A stretch of 64,000 bases of DNA, from the NCBI RefSeq assembly GCF_038246755.1, contig NZ_CP134706.1, positions 1,364,001-1,428,000 on the forward strand. The letters run 5' to 3'. The position numbers were made by a program, and so were the translations under genes. Every line of letters begins with the position of its first letter. The stretch's first letter is position 1. The notes beneath the pieces were generated by a model, which was given only the letters and a program-made list of their open reading frames with translations, made no database searches and was not told the DNA's origin. Source of the DNA: Micromonospora sp. FIMYZ51 (lineage in GTDB: Bacteria > Actinomycetota > Actinomycetes > Mycobacteriales > Micromonosporaceae). Positions 35,501 to 43,072 of this stretch are shown piece after piece.

Positions 35501-35561
35501 GATGGATCTCCTCGGGGGCGGAGGGACGGATGCGCTGGCGAGGGGAAATGACGGGTGGATA

Positions 35562-35621
35562 GAGAGCGCTCTCCAGATCTGAGTCTGTCGATTTCACGTC
35601 ATTTAGTCAAGGTTGTTAACA
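35562..35621. promoter_or_regulatory. Operators upstream of GH16: AGCGCT palindrome and TGTTAACA
   Basis: GAGAGCGCTCTC (35562-35573) is a perfect 12-base palindrome 62 bases upstream of the GH16 start. It resembles the CebR-type consensus TGGGAGCGCTCCCA of actinomycete glycanase genes. TGTTAACA (35614-35621) recalls the CTGTTAACAG dyad before GH43. Confidence 0.6.
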
Positions 35622-35652
35622 GCGATCATCGGGCGCGGTTGCCGCCCGTGAT

Positions 35653-35699
35653 CGTCAACCAGTGGTTGACGATGGGGTTCCGTCAACCTAAGGTTGACG
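35653..35699 (+). promoter_or_regulatory. Promoter with two identical 8-3-8 dyads, leading to a probably leaderless mRNA
   Basis: CGTCAACC-N3-GGTTGACG occurs perfectly twice, at 35653-35671 and 35681-35699, 28 bases centre to centre. TTGACG (35666-35671) and TAAGGT (35689-35694) form a -35/-10 pair with a 17-base spacer. The expected start of transcription falls at or next to the ATG at 35701, so the message would be leaderless. Both dyads cover promoter elements, which suggests repression, probably autoregulation by the HTH-containing product. Confidence 0.75.
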
Positions 35700-35700
35700 C

Positions 35701-36414
35701 ATGACCGATCCCGTGGAGATGAGCAGCCCGGTCCGGCTCGACGATCTGATCCGGACCATCAAACAGGCCCACACCGATGCCCTCGACCAACTGACCGACG
35801 CCGTGCTGGTCGCCGACCACATCGGCGAGGTCGCCGACCATCTGATCGGCCACTTCGTGGACCAGGCCCGGCGCTCCGGGGCCTCCTGGACCGAGATCGG
35901 CCGCAGCATGGGGGTGAGCAAGCAGGCCGCACAGAAGCGCTTCGTCAGCTCGGCACTGGACCCGCAGCAGGGCTTCCAGCGGTTCACCCCGCGGGCCCGC
36001 AACGTGGTGATGGCCTCGCAGAACGAGGCGAAGGCCGCCGGCAACGCCCAGATCACCCCGGCCCACCTGGTGCTCGGCCTGCTCGCCGAGCCGGAGGCGC
36101 TGGCCGCGAGGGCGCTTACCGCCGCCGGGGTGTCGGCCGAGGCGGTACGCGAGGCGGCCACCGCCACGCTACCGCCGTCGGTCGACGAGGTGCCCGACCT
36201 GATCCCGTACGACAGCGCCGGCAAGAAGGCGCTGGAGTTGACCTTCCGCGAGGCGTTGCGGCTCGGGCACAACTACATCGGCACCGAGCACATCCTGCTG
36301 GCCCTGCTGGAGCAGGAGAACGGCGAGGGCGTGCTCAGTGGCCTCGGCGTGGACAAGGCCGCCACCGAGGCGAACATCGCGGCGGCCCTGGCCAAGCTGC
36401 GGACGTTCGAGTAG
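35701..36414 (+). CDS. HTH protein with two Clp N-terminal repeats
   Basis: 237 residues. An N-terminal helical region contains an HTH (ASWTEIGRSMGVSKQAAQKRF, in part SWTEIGRSMGVSKQAAQKRF, ~61-80). It is followed by Clp-N repeats at ~95-155 (FTPRARNVVMASQNEAK...LLAEPEALAARAL) and ~165-235 (LTFREALRLGHNYIGTEHILLALLEQ). There is no ATPase domain, so this is not a Clp chaperone; it may be a DNA-binding regulator that uses Clp-N as a sensing or adaptor module. ATG at 35701 immediately follows the second dyad of its promoter. It ends four bases from the convergent gene at 36419. Confidence 0.8.
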   Translation: MTDPVEMSSPVRLDDLIRTIKQAHTDALDQLTDAVLVADHIGEVADHLIGHFVDQARRSGASWTEIGRSMGVSKQAAQKRFVSSALDPQQGFQRFTPRARNVVMASQNEAKAAGNAQITPAHLVLGLLAEPEALAARALTAAGVSAEAVREAATATLPPSVDEVPDLIPYDSAGKKALELTFREALRLGHNYIGTEHILLALLEQENGEGVLSGLGVDKAATEANIAAALAKLRTFE

Positions 36415-36418
36415 TCGA

Positions 36419-36937
36419 TCAGGAGGCGGTGGGAAAGCCGTACCGGGCGGCGTGCTCCGGGTCGGCCGGGTCGATCTGGCGCAGCCCGACGTCGGCGAGG
36501 CGCTTGTTCACCTCGTCGAGCCGCTCGCGCACCAGCCGGGCCTCCTCCTCGGTGACCCGTCCCCGGTGCGGCTTACCGGCATGCTCGATCGTGCCGTAGT
36601 CGACCTTCTCCGCGCTGCGGCGCGCCTTGGGTGGGCGTACCCGCTCGGCGGTCTTCAACAGTTGGGCCATCGGCGTGTCGGTGGCCATGGCGTCGAACTC
36701 GCTGGCGGTCAGCACCACCCGGCGAGGCTCGCCGCCGCCGTGCTGGTCGTAGATCTCGACCACCGCCACGTCCAACGCGGCGTCGTCGATGGTTTCGATT
36801 TCGGTCGGGATGGCGTCCAGCTGCACGGGCCCGGCCACCAGGTCAGGGTGCTCCAGGACGACGACGCGGACCGCCTCGTCGTCGGGGCGCAGCACCGTGC
36901 CGCTGAAGTCGGAGACGCGGATGGTCTTCTTGCCCAT
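36419..36937 (-). CDS. Conserved hypothetical protein
   Basis: 172 residues, MGKKTIRVSDFSGTVL. The first ~95 residues are strand-rich with acidic patches (DDAALDVAVVEIYD, RRVVLTASEFDAM). The C-terminal half is charged and helical (RVTEEEARLVRERLDEVNKRLADVGL). No signal peptide, TM helix or enzymatic motif is present, and no family is recognised. ATG at 36937 lies after GGAGCTACCGCACCC on the minus strand. An imperfect inverted repeat (36951-36961 with 36983-36995) lies just upstream. Confidence 0.6.
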   Translation of the reverse strand: MGKKTIRVSDFSGTVLRPDDEAVRVVVLEHPDLVAGPVQLDAIPTEIETIDDAALDVAVVEIYDQHGGGEPRRVVLTASEFDAMATDTPMAQLLKTAERVRPPKARRSAEKVDYGTIEHAGKPHRGRVTEEEARLVRERLDEVNKRLADVGLRQIDPADPEHAARYGFPTAS

Positions 36938-37022
36938 GGGTGCGGTAGCTCCTGTCGTAACCCGGTCGAGGGACCAACAGACGTTACCCGACAGGTGTGC
37001 GAAAGCCGCCGCTGGCTCGCCG

Positions 37023-37205
37023 TCAGCGGGTGTTCAACCGGTGCTGGGTGGCGGCGGCCGGCAGCTCGTTCAGCTCGTGCCAGGAGAGCCCGCCGATGCG
37101 GTGGTCGCGGTGCGGCGGCTGGGCCGGGAAGCGGCCGGCGCGCGTACGACCCCGCCAGATCCGCTCGGTGTCCTGCTGGCAGCGGTCGTTCGGCTGAATT
37201 GGCAT
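37023..37205 (-). CDS. Small hypothetical protein
   Basis: 60 residues, MPIQPNDRCQQDTERIWRGRTR, basic and Gln/His-rich. ATG at 37205 is preceded by GGTGGGGG on the minus strand. The composition is more protein-like than neighbouring shadow frames and the codon bias fits. No motif is recognised. It could be a real small gene of the same transcript as 36419-36937. Confidence 0.45.
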   Translation of the reverse strand: MPIQPNDRCQQDTERIWRGRTRAGRFPAQPPHRDHRIGGLSWHELNELPAAATQHRLNTR

Positions 37206-37486
37206 GCCCCCACCGTTTCAGAGAAAGTTGTCCATGTATGGAAATGGATATGACGCTCGGTCGATGGATCGGGTTCCCGGGGCGGCAAGGATGATCGCGA
37301 ACTGGCACCGGTTCGGCGTCGTGGTCCACCTCTACCCGCCGGTCCCGCGCCTCAACCGGCCTGCTTAGGGCGGGCCGGCGCGCGGCGCGACCGGGTTGGC
37401 CCGTCGATCATCGGTCCGCGCCGTCGTGCTCGGCCGTCGTACGGTGAGTGACGTTGGGCTGGCAGCGGCGGCGCGGGAGGTGACGG
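37206..37486. other. 281-base gap with only tiny overlapping frames
   Basis: No normal gene is seen. On the plus strand ATG at 37239 opens an 18-residue frame (MEMDMTLGRWIGFPGRQG) whose TGA overlaps ATG at 37291 of a 25-residue frame ending at 37368. They could be leader peptides but have no independent support. The last 30 bases contain the ribosome site of the GNAT gene. Confidence 0.3.
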
Positions 37487-38146
37487 ATGCTCGACCGGCG
37501 ACTCCACCTGCACCTGGCGACCTGGCTGGGGCAGTGGCCGGCCGGTCCGGGGCTGCACGTGGTGGGATCGTGGCGGCGGGCCCGTCCGGCCTGGGACGGG
37601 CGACTGCGGCCGGCCGTCGCGGTCCGCGCCGGGGCGAGCGGGGTGCTGTCCGTGCCGCCGGACCGGGTTGCGGCGGTGCGCGAGCTGACCCGACGGCCGG
37701 ACCGGTTGCTGCGCGCCCTACCGGGCGCGGTCGGCCACACCGGGTGGGCGACTCATGACGACGTGTTCCGGTGGAGTGTCGCACCCGCGCCGCTGCCGGA
37801 CGTGGGCGAGTGGATTTCGCCCGGCACCGCCGGGCTGCCCTCCTGGCTGCGGCTGTTCGACCGGGCCGTGCTTGTGGTCCGCGACGACGAGGGTCGGTAC
37901 CTGGCCGGGGTCGGGATCAAACGTCATGACCGGTACGGGCACGAACTGGCGGTGGGCACGGTGCCGGCAGCCCGCGGACGCGGACTGGCCCGGCGGCTGG
38001 TTGCCCAGGCCGCTCGCCGGGTGCTCGACGAGGGTGCGGTGCCGACCTATCTGCACGACCGGCGCAACGCCGCCTCCGCAAGGGTGGCGCAGGCGGCCGG
38101 CTTTTCGGACCGGGGCTGGCGCTCGTACGGGGTCTATCCCAGTTGA
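37487..38146 (+). CDS. GNAT-family acetyltransferase
   Basis: 219 residues. ATG at 37487 follows GGGAGG. The C-terminal half has the GNAT core: strand VLVVRDDEGRYLAGVGI, the acetyl-CoA loop VPAARGRGLARRLVAQA (~165-180) and the closing NAASARVAQAAGFSDRG. The N-terminal ~100 residues are Arg/Pro-rich and family-specific. The substrate is not predictable. A 15-bp terminator follows the stop. Confidence 0.82.
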   Translation: MLDRRLHLHLATWLGQWPAGPGLHVVGSWRRARPAWDGRLRPAVAVRAGASGVLSVPPDRVAAVRELTRRPDRLLRALPGAVGHTGWATHDDVFRWSVAPAPLPDVGEWISPGTAGLPSWLRLFDRAVLVVRDDEGRYLAGVGIKRHDRYGHELAVGTVPAARGRGLARRLVAQAARRVLDEGAVPTYLHDRRNAASARVAQAAGFSDRGWRSYGVYPS

Positions 38147-38160
38147 CCGGGCGGCAGGGC

Positions 38161-38196
38161 GCGGACCGTGGATCCCGGGCCGGATCCACGGTCCGC
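38161..38196. terminator. Strong terminator after GNAT gene
   Basis: A perfect 15-bp stem (GCGGACCGTGGATCC and its complement) with a six-base loop lies 14 bases after the GNAT stop. The gene on the other side (38344) converges, so it may act in both directions. Confidence 0.75.
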
Positions 38197-38343
38197 AGCC
38201 TCCCTCCCCAGGTTTGTCCTAGCGGCTCCGACCTCGATCACGCTACGTATCTGGTTGTTCTTCGGCAAGGTGTCAACGCCGCTTGAAGGCTGTCCAATAG
38301 TGGACTTGAACTGGGGAGATGTGCTGGGCGTCGGTCGGGGAGG

Positions 38344-39045
38344 TCAGTGACGGAGGGTGCGGATGAGGTCGACCACCTGCCGGGTGACCGGCCGCAGCAC
38401 CCGCAGCCGGGAGAGCCCCACCAGCCGGTCGATAAGCGGTACGGCACCGTCGATCAGCTTCCGGGTGCGGACCTGCCCCGGCGAGCGGTCGTAGACCCAG
38501 TAGAGCACCGTGCCCATGTAGGCCAGCCAGAGCAGCTCGGGCAGTTGGGGCCGCAGTTCCGCGTCGACCTTGGCGGTGGATCCCTCCAGCACCTCGGCGA
38601 AGATGGCGATTGCGGTCGCGCGTGGCGCCGCCGTCTCGGCCGAGAAGGGGCTCAGCGGCGAGGTGGGCTCCGCGGCGACCTTGAAGAAGCTGCCCGCGAA
38701 CTCGTGCGAGGGGGTAAGCACGTCGATGGCCGCGTGCAGCACCCCGGAGAGCCGGGCGGCGAAGTCGGACTCGCGGTCCAGCACCGGCCGGACCGCCGCC
38801 CAGTGCTCCTGCTGGGTGCGGTTGTAGAACTCCAGGATCAGGTGTTCCTTGGAGCCGAAGTAGTAGTAGGCGTTGCCGACCGCGACGCCAGCCTCCTGGG
38901 CGATGGCGCGCATGGTGGTGCGGGCGTAGCCGCGTTCGCGGAACATCCGCATCGCGGTTTCCAGGATCAGCTGCCGGGTCTGCTCGCCCCGGGGGGTGGT
39001 TGGCTCACCACCCGCAGCGGTCGTCGGCGCACTCTGGTCGGTCAT
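38344..39045 (-). CDS. TetR/AcrR-family regulator
   Basis: 233 residues from ATG at 39045; a GTG at 39054 adds three. The HTH is TTMRAIAQEAGVAVGNAYYYFG (in part MRAIAQEAGVAVGNAYYYF, ~47-65). The C-terminal domain is of TetR type. Its start lies inside the end of the DCC gene (about 40 bases overlap), so it is the last gene of a three-gene operon. The TTGAAC dyads before that operon are the likely autoregulatory sites. Confidence 0.85.
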   Translation of the reverse strand: MTDQSAPTTAAGGEPTTPRGEQTRQLILETAMRMFRERGYARTTMRAIAQEAGVAVGNAYYYFGSKEHLILEFYNRTQQEHWAAVRPVLDRESDFAARLSGVLHAAIDVLTPSHEFAGSFFKVAAEPTSPLSPFSAETAAPRATAIAIFAEVLEGSTAKVDAELRPQLPELLWLAYMGTVLYWVYDRSPGQVRTRKLIDGAVPLIDRLVGLSRLRVLRPVTRQVVDLIRTLRH

Positions 39046-39502
39046 CCGGGCCACCGTATCCCGCCGCGTCGTCGACCGGCTCCGACCTCGGGTCGCGGAC
39101 CCGTTCGCGGATCGCCGAGGCGGTGGCCACCATCCGCCGAGCCAGCGGCAGCAGGTGCGGGCGGGCCAGCCGGTCGGCCGTCGCCCGATGGTCGGCCAGG
39201 GCCCACAGGCAGGCGAACCAGGCGCCGTCGCCCGCGTAGACGGCTCCGGTGTCGGCGATCACCGTGAGATCACGCAGCGTCGCGGCGTGGTCCAGGCCGG
39301 GGAAGCGCCGCCGGGCCTCGGCCGACCCCGCCGGCACGAACTCCAGCGGTACGAGCTGAGCCCGCGACGTCAGCCACTCGCGGGCCGCCCGGCACAGCGG
39401 GCAGTGCGCGTCATAGAGGACGGTGAAGCTGCGGATGCCACCACCCCCGTGTGTGGTGGCATCCGGCAGCCTCGTCGTGCCGCCCTGATCGTTTGTGGTC
39501 AT
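39005..39502 (-). CDS. DCC-family (DUF393) thiol-disulfide oxidoreductase-like protein
   Basis: 165 residues. The family motif VLYDAHCPLCRAAREWL gives a CxxC pair (about C34 and C37) on a thioredoxin-like fold. A W-F-A-C-L-W segment follows near residue 117. The N-terminal ~25 residues are a Gly/Thr-rich extension. The start overlaps the stop of the upstream membrane protein as ATGA. Family activity is poorly defined; a redox role linked to the membrane protein is plausible. Confidence 0.8.
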   Translation of the reverse strand: MTTNDQGGTTRLPDATTHGGGGIRSFTVLYDAHCPLCRAAREWLTSRAQLVPLEFVPAGSAEARRRFPGLDHAATLRDLTVIADTGAVYAGDGAWFACLWALADHRATADRLARPHLLPLARRMVATASAIRERVRDPRSEPVDDAAGYGGPDDRPECADDRCGW

Positions 39503-40005
39503 CGGGCCGGCGGGGTGGGGCCCGCTGACCCCTGCGGCGGCTGTTGCTGGGGTTGCTGTTGGGGGTGCGGCTGCTGCGGCCGCTGGGATGGCAGGTATCC
39601 GGTGGCCGGCTGCGGCATCGCCAGGTGGCCGATCGGGGCCAGCGGTGGATGGGTGGCGAGTTGGCGTAGCCGGCTGCGCCGGTACCGGCCGAGGGCGTAG
39701 ACGTTGAAGAAGTGCAGTGCGCCGAGCACCAGCAGCACCAGACCGATCTTCCAGGACAGTTCCTCCATCGCCCGGCTGGTCGAGCCGACCGAGCCGGAGT
39801 GGCGCATGGCGACCGTCACGTAGCCGAGGTTGAGCAGGTAGAACCCGACCACCAGGAGGTTGTTCACGGCGCGGGCCAGGCGCTCGTCGGCGAACACATC
39901 CTCAAGGAAGATCAGCCCGTTGCGCGCCAGCGCCCGCGCCACCCAGATGGTCAGTCCGATGCTGACCAACAGGTAGACCAGGTACATCCAGACCTTGATG
40001 TCCAC
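39499..40005 (-). CDS. Integral membrane protein with Gln/Pro-rich tail
   Basis: 168 residues. Three TM segments are visible: ~5-25 (MYLVYLLVSIGLTIWVARAL), ~47-68 and ~85-105. They are followed by a basic stretch RYRRSRLRQL and a low-complexity tail rich in Gln, Pro and His (SQRPQQPHPQQQPQQQPPQ). The tail faces the cytoplasm by the positive-inside rule. No family function is recognised. It is the first gene of the operon with the DCC protein and TetR. Confidence 0.7.
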   Translation of the reverse strand: MDIKVWMYLVYLLVSIGLTIWVARALARNGLIFLEDVFADERLARAVNNLLVVGFYLLNLGYVTVAMRHSGSVGSTSRAMEELSWKIGLVLLVLGALHFFNVYALGRYRRSRLRQLATHPPLAPIGHLAMPQPATGYLPSQRPQQPHPQQQPQQQPPQGSAGPTPPAR

Positions 40006-40018
40006 GCCAGATCTCCTT

Positions 40019-40077
40019 CTTGAACGTGTTCAAGGATCGACGCGGTAAGCGTACGACAGGACTTGAACACGTTCAAG
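40019..40077. promoter_or_regulatory. Two TTGAAC-NN-GTTCAA operators
   Basis: CTTGAACGTGTTCAAG (40019-40034) and CTTGAACACGTTCAAG (40062-40077) have the same 7-2-7 dyad with the centre in opposite orientation. Their centres are 43 bases apart, about four helical turns. They lie in the divergent region before the membrane/DCC/TetR operon and after nagZ. Two repressor dimers could bind on the same face. The TetR at 38344 is the likely protein. Confidence 0.7.
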
Positions 40078-40133
40078 TTGCGGGTCGACGCATTGGTCGG
40101 GTGTGGAGCGGTGAACTCAGGACGGCCGGCGAG

Positions 40134-41588
40134 TCAGCGGGTCAAACCGAGCGCCTCGGCAGCGGCCCGGCCGTTGGCGTGACTCGCGCCGTACGTGGTC
40201 ACGAACGCCCGGACACCGGCCGGTCGCCAGCTGGCCGGCCAGCCCATCTCGACAACCGTCACCGGGTGCCCGGCGGCCAGCGCGGCGACCAGTTCCGGCC
40301 CGCCGGGCAACCGGTGCAGATGCCGGCCGACCAGCACGATCGGCCGACTGCCCGCGCGTTGACGCAGGTTCTCCGGGTCGGCTTCGGCAGCCACCACGCG
40401 GACCTGCTCAATGCCGTTCAGGTGCGGGCCGAGGCCCCACGGCACCCGCCCCTCGGCGATGGTGGCAGCGGCGTGCAGTTGCACCACCAGCGGCGGCTGC
40501 GCCAGCCCGGTCAGTGCGCCCTCCACGCGTACCGCGCGGCGGGCCGCCGCGTACCCCAGGTCGGTCGCAACGGTGGGGGAGGCGTCGGCGGTCCGGGTCC
40601 AGGCGGCGAGTTCCGCGGCCCGGCCGGCCGCCTGCTCGACCCGGCTCAGCGTCAGCCGGCCGTCGCCCAGCGCGGCCACGATCTCGGCCGCCACCTGCTC
40701 GACCAGCCCGGCGTCGACCTTGGCACCGATGCAGAGCAGGTCCGCACCGGCGGCCAGCGCCAGCACCGCGCCGGGGGCGATCCCGCCGGCCGCGAGGGCG
40801 GCACCCTTCATCTCCAGCGCGTCGGTGACCACGGCGCCGGTGAAGCCGTACTCGTCGCGCAGCAGGTCCACCAGCACCGCCCGGCTGAACGTGGCCGGCC
40901 GGTCACCGGTCAGCGCGGGCACCCGGATGTGCGCGGTCATCACCGCCCGGGACCCGGCGGCCACCACCGCGGCGAACGGCAGCAGGTCGCGCTGGCGCAG
41001 CAGCTCCGGCGGCACGTCCACGGTGGGCAGCTCGTAGTGGGAGTCGGCAACCGTGGCACCGTGCCCGGGAAAATGCTTGGCGCAGGCCGCGACCCCGGCG
41101 GACTGGAGGCCGGCGGTCGCGGCGGCCGAGTGCGCGGCCACCCGCACCGGGTCGGCGCCGAACGACCGGGTGCCGATCACCGGGTTGTCGTCGGCGCTGT
41201 TCACGTCGACGGTGGGCGCCAGGTTGACGGTGATGCCGAGGCCGGCCAGTTCCGCGCCGATGGCCTGGTAGATCCGGCGGGTGAGGGAGACGTCGCCGAC
41301 CGCGCCGAGTGCCGCGTTGCCCGGGTACGGGCTGCCGGTGGCGTGTGCCAGCCGGGTGACGTCGCCACCCTCCTCGTCGATGGCGATCAGTACGTCGGGT
41401 CGGCCGGCCCGCAGCGCGGCGGTGCTCGCCGCCACCTGGGCCGGCTGGTGGATGTTGGTGCCGAACAGGGTGTGCCCGGCCAGCCCGTCGGCGACCAGGT
41501 CGACGGCCCAGTCGGGCGGGACCGGTCCGGGGTACGCGGCCAGCAGGGTGCCCAGCGCGAGGCGGCGAAGTCCGGGATCCAGTCCCAC
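40134..41588 (-). CDS. nagZ: GH3 beta-N-acetylhexosaminidase (NagZ-like)
   Basis: 484 residues with no obvious signal peptide. The NagZ signature KHFPGHGATVADSHYELP carries the catalytic His/Asp dyad. The nucleophile Asp is in VVTDALEM. GTNIHQP and AIDEEGGDVTRL are further GH3 marks. A C-terminal domain (~340-484) extends the ~340-residue core, as in actinobacterial homologues. It removes terminal GlcNAc in wall recycling or chitin use. GTG at 41588 follows GGAGAGGAG. It is divergent from a ROK regulator, which fits GlcNAc-responsive control. Confidence 0.88.
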   Translation of the reverse strand: MGLDPGLRRLALGTLLAAYPGPVPPDWAVDLVADGLAGHTLFGTNIHQPAQVAASTAALRAGRPDVLIAIDEEGGDVTRLAHATGSPYPGNAALGAVGDVSLTRRIYQAIGAELAGLGITVNLAPTVDVNSADDNPVIGTRSFGADPVRVAAHSAAATAGLQSAGVAACAKHFPGHGATVADSHYELPTVDVPPELLRQRDLLPFAAVVAAGSRAVMTAHIRVPALTGDRPATFSRAVLVDLLRDEYGFTGAVVTDALEMKGAALAAGGIAPGAVLALAAGADLLCIGAKVDAGLVEQVAAEIVAALGDGRLTLSRVEQAAGRAAELAAWTRTADASPTVATDLGYAAARRAVRVEGALTGLAQPPLVVQLHAAATIAEGRVPWGLGPHLNGIEQVRVVAAEADPENLRQRAGSRPIVLVGRHLHRLPGGPELVAALAAGHPVTVVEMGWPASWRPAGVRAFVTTYGASHANGRAAAEALGLTR

Positions 41589-41617
41589 GTGATCTCTCCT
41601 CTCCGCACGACCGTCGC

Positions 41618-41740
41618 GGATGTCGTACCTGCCGGGCCGTCCCCGGATGTCGTACCTGCCGGGCCGTCCCCGGATGTCGTACCTGCCGGGCCGTCCCCGG
41701 ATGTCGTACCTGCCGGGCCGTCGTGGATCTCGTACCGGGT
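41618..41740. repeat. 27-base minisatellite in nagZ/ROK gap
   Basis: Three exact copies of a 27-base unit (41618-41644, 41645-41671, 41672-41698) are followed by a fourth diverging in its last bases and a short fifth fragment. The core is CTGCCGGGCCGTCC. It lies in the 250-base divergent gap (41589-41838), so copy number could alter promoter spacing. Confidence 0.9.
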
Positions 41741-41796
41741 CGGCGGAGAGCTTCCCGGCTACGTGGCCGATACGCTACGGCTACCCTTGCGCAGGG

Positions 41797-41827
41797 CAGT
41801 TTACAGTTAGCAAAGTTTACTGAACTT
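41797..41827. promoter_or_regulatory. AT-rich candidate ROK operator
   Basis: An AT-rich island with AGTTTACAGTTAGC then AAAGTTTACTGAACTT contains GTTTAC twice and mirror-related CAGT/ACTG ends. It lies 12 bases before the ROK ATG. ROK repressors bind AT-rich imperfect dyads of this kind, so autoregulation and control of nagZ are likely. Confidence 0.5.
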
Positions 41828-41838
41828 GAGGACACGGC

Positions 41839-43014
41839 ATGAGTGCGACCCGGCTGCCCGGCACCCCACGTCTGTTGCGAGCCCTCAACGATCGCGCGGC
41901 GCTGGAACTACTGCTGGAACAGGGGCCACTGACCCGGGCCCGGCTCGGCGAGCTGACCGGCCTGTCCAAGGTCACCGCCTCGCAACTGGTGGAGCGGCTG
42001 GAAGAACGCGGGCTGGTCACCCGGGTCGGTGAGCAGGCCGGCGGGCGTGGGCCGAACGCCCAGCTCTACGCGGTGGCGCCGGGCAGCGCCCACGTGGTCG
42101 GCGTGGACGTCGGCCCGGATCGGGTGGTGGCCGCCTGCGCCGACATCACCGGCGCGGTGATCGGCCGGGTCGAACAGTCCACCCGGGACACCGACGACCC
42201 GGTGGGCGTGGTGCACAACGCCGTGGTCCAGGCCGCCAGCAGCGCCGGAGCGCAGCTGTCGAGCGTACGCCGCATCGTGCTCGGCACCCCCGGCCTGGTC
42301 GACCCGGGCACCGGCGACATCACCTTCGCGTTCAACCTGCCGCGCTGGCACCGCGGTCTGCTCGCCGCGCTCCGCGACGACCTGGACACCCCGGTCGTGT
42401 TCGAGAACGACGTCAACCTCGCCGCGGTGGCCGAGGCGCAGTCCGGCGCGGCCCGGGGCGTGGCGGACTTCGTCCTGGTCTGGGTCGGTGCCGGGGTCGG
42501 CTTGGCGATCATGCTGGGTGGGCGGCTGCACCACGGCAGCAGCGGCGCGGCCGGCGAGATCGGCTACCTGCCGGTGCCCGGCGCGCCCATCCCGCGCGAC
42601 GTCTCCCGCCGTGCCAAGCCGGCATTCCAGCAGGTGGCCGGTGCGGACGCGATCCGGGCGCTGGCCCGCGAACACGGCTATCCGGACGCGGTCGCCGCCG
42701 ACGCGGTGCGCGCCGCGATCGCCGACGGCACCACCGGCGGCCCGATGCTCGACGAGGTGGCCCGCCGACTCGCCCTCGGCGTGGCGAGCACCTGCGTGGT
42801 GCTGGACCCGCCGCTGGTGGTCCTCGCCGGGGAGGTCGGCCAGGCCGGCGGGGCCGCGCTGGCCGAGCGGGTCCAGCACGAGGTCGCCGCGATCACCCTG
42901 GTCCGCCCCCGGGTCGTACCCACCGGACTCACCGAGGAGCCGATCCTGCACGGGGCGCTCCGCACCGCCCTGAACGCGGTCCGGGACGAGGTGTTCGGCT
43001 CCACGGTCGGCTGA
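41839..43014 (+). CDS. ROK-family transcriptional regulator
   Basis: 391 residues. ATG at 41839 follows GAGGA. The N-terminal winged HTH (~18-75) contains RARLGELTGLSKVTASQLVE. The ROK sugar-kinase-like domain has the family patterns VGVDVGPDRV and FENDVNLAAVAEA. Its GEIGY has Tyr where kinases have the catalytic His (GEIGH). The CGCxGC zinc motif is also absent, so it should bind sugar but not phosphorylate it. It is divergent from nagZ and is probably its GlcNAc- or aminosugar-responsive repressor. Confidence 0.85.
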   Translation: MSATRLPGTPRLLRALNDRAALELLLEQGPLTRARLGELTGLSKVTASQLVERLEERGLVTRVGEQAGGRGPNAQLYAVAPGSAHVVGVDVGPDRVVAACADITGAVIGRVEQSTRDTDDPVGVVHNAVVQAASSAGAQLSSVRRIVLGTPGLVDPGTGDITFAFNLPRWHRGLLAALRDDLDTPVVFENDVNLAAVAEAQSGAARGVADFVLVWVGAGVGLAIMLGGRLHHGSSGAAGEIGYLPVPGAPIPRDVSRRAKPAFQQVAGADAIRALAREHGYPDAVAADAVRAAIADGTTGGPMLDEVARRLALGVASTCVVLDPPLVVLAGEVGQAGGAALAERVQHEVAAITLVRPRVVPTGLTEEPILHGALRTALNAVRDEVFGSTVG

Positions 43015-43037
43015 TCCGGCGCGGACGGAGCAGCCTC

Positions 43038-43072
43038 AGCCGGCGCGGCCCAGCTCCGCCGGGTCGCCGGCT
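43038..43072. terminator. Possible convergent terminator
   Basis: AGCCGGCG (43038-43045) pairs with CGCCGGCT (43065-43072) across a 19-base loop between the ROK gene and the convergent ABC permease. The stem is short, so this is tentative. Confidence 0.35.

Noticed and set aside
36338..37294. Plus-strand frame opposite the hypothetical gene at 36419
   Set aside because: It begins inside the Clp-N gene in another frame and has shadow composition; the minus-strand frame has a good start and balanced residues.
37239..37368. Two overlapping small frames of 18 and 25 residues
   Set aside because: The ATGA overlap is attractive, but the frames are too short and lack a separate ribosome site for the second.
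38168..38350. A 60-codon plus-strand frame between GNAT and TetR
   Set aside because: It starts inside the terminator stem and overlaps the end of the convergent TetR gene.
40903..41835. Minus-strand frame running through the 27-base repeat into nagZ
   Set aside because: The repeat would translate to a basic low-complexity segment, and the frame differs from that of the NagZ protein.
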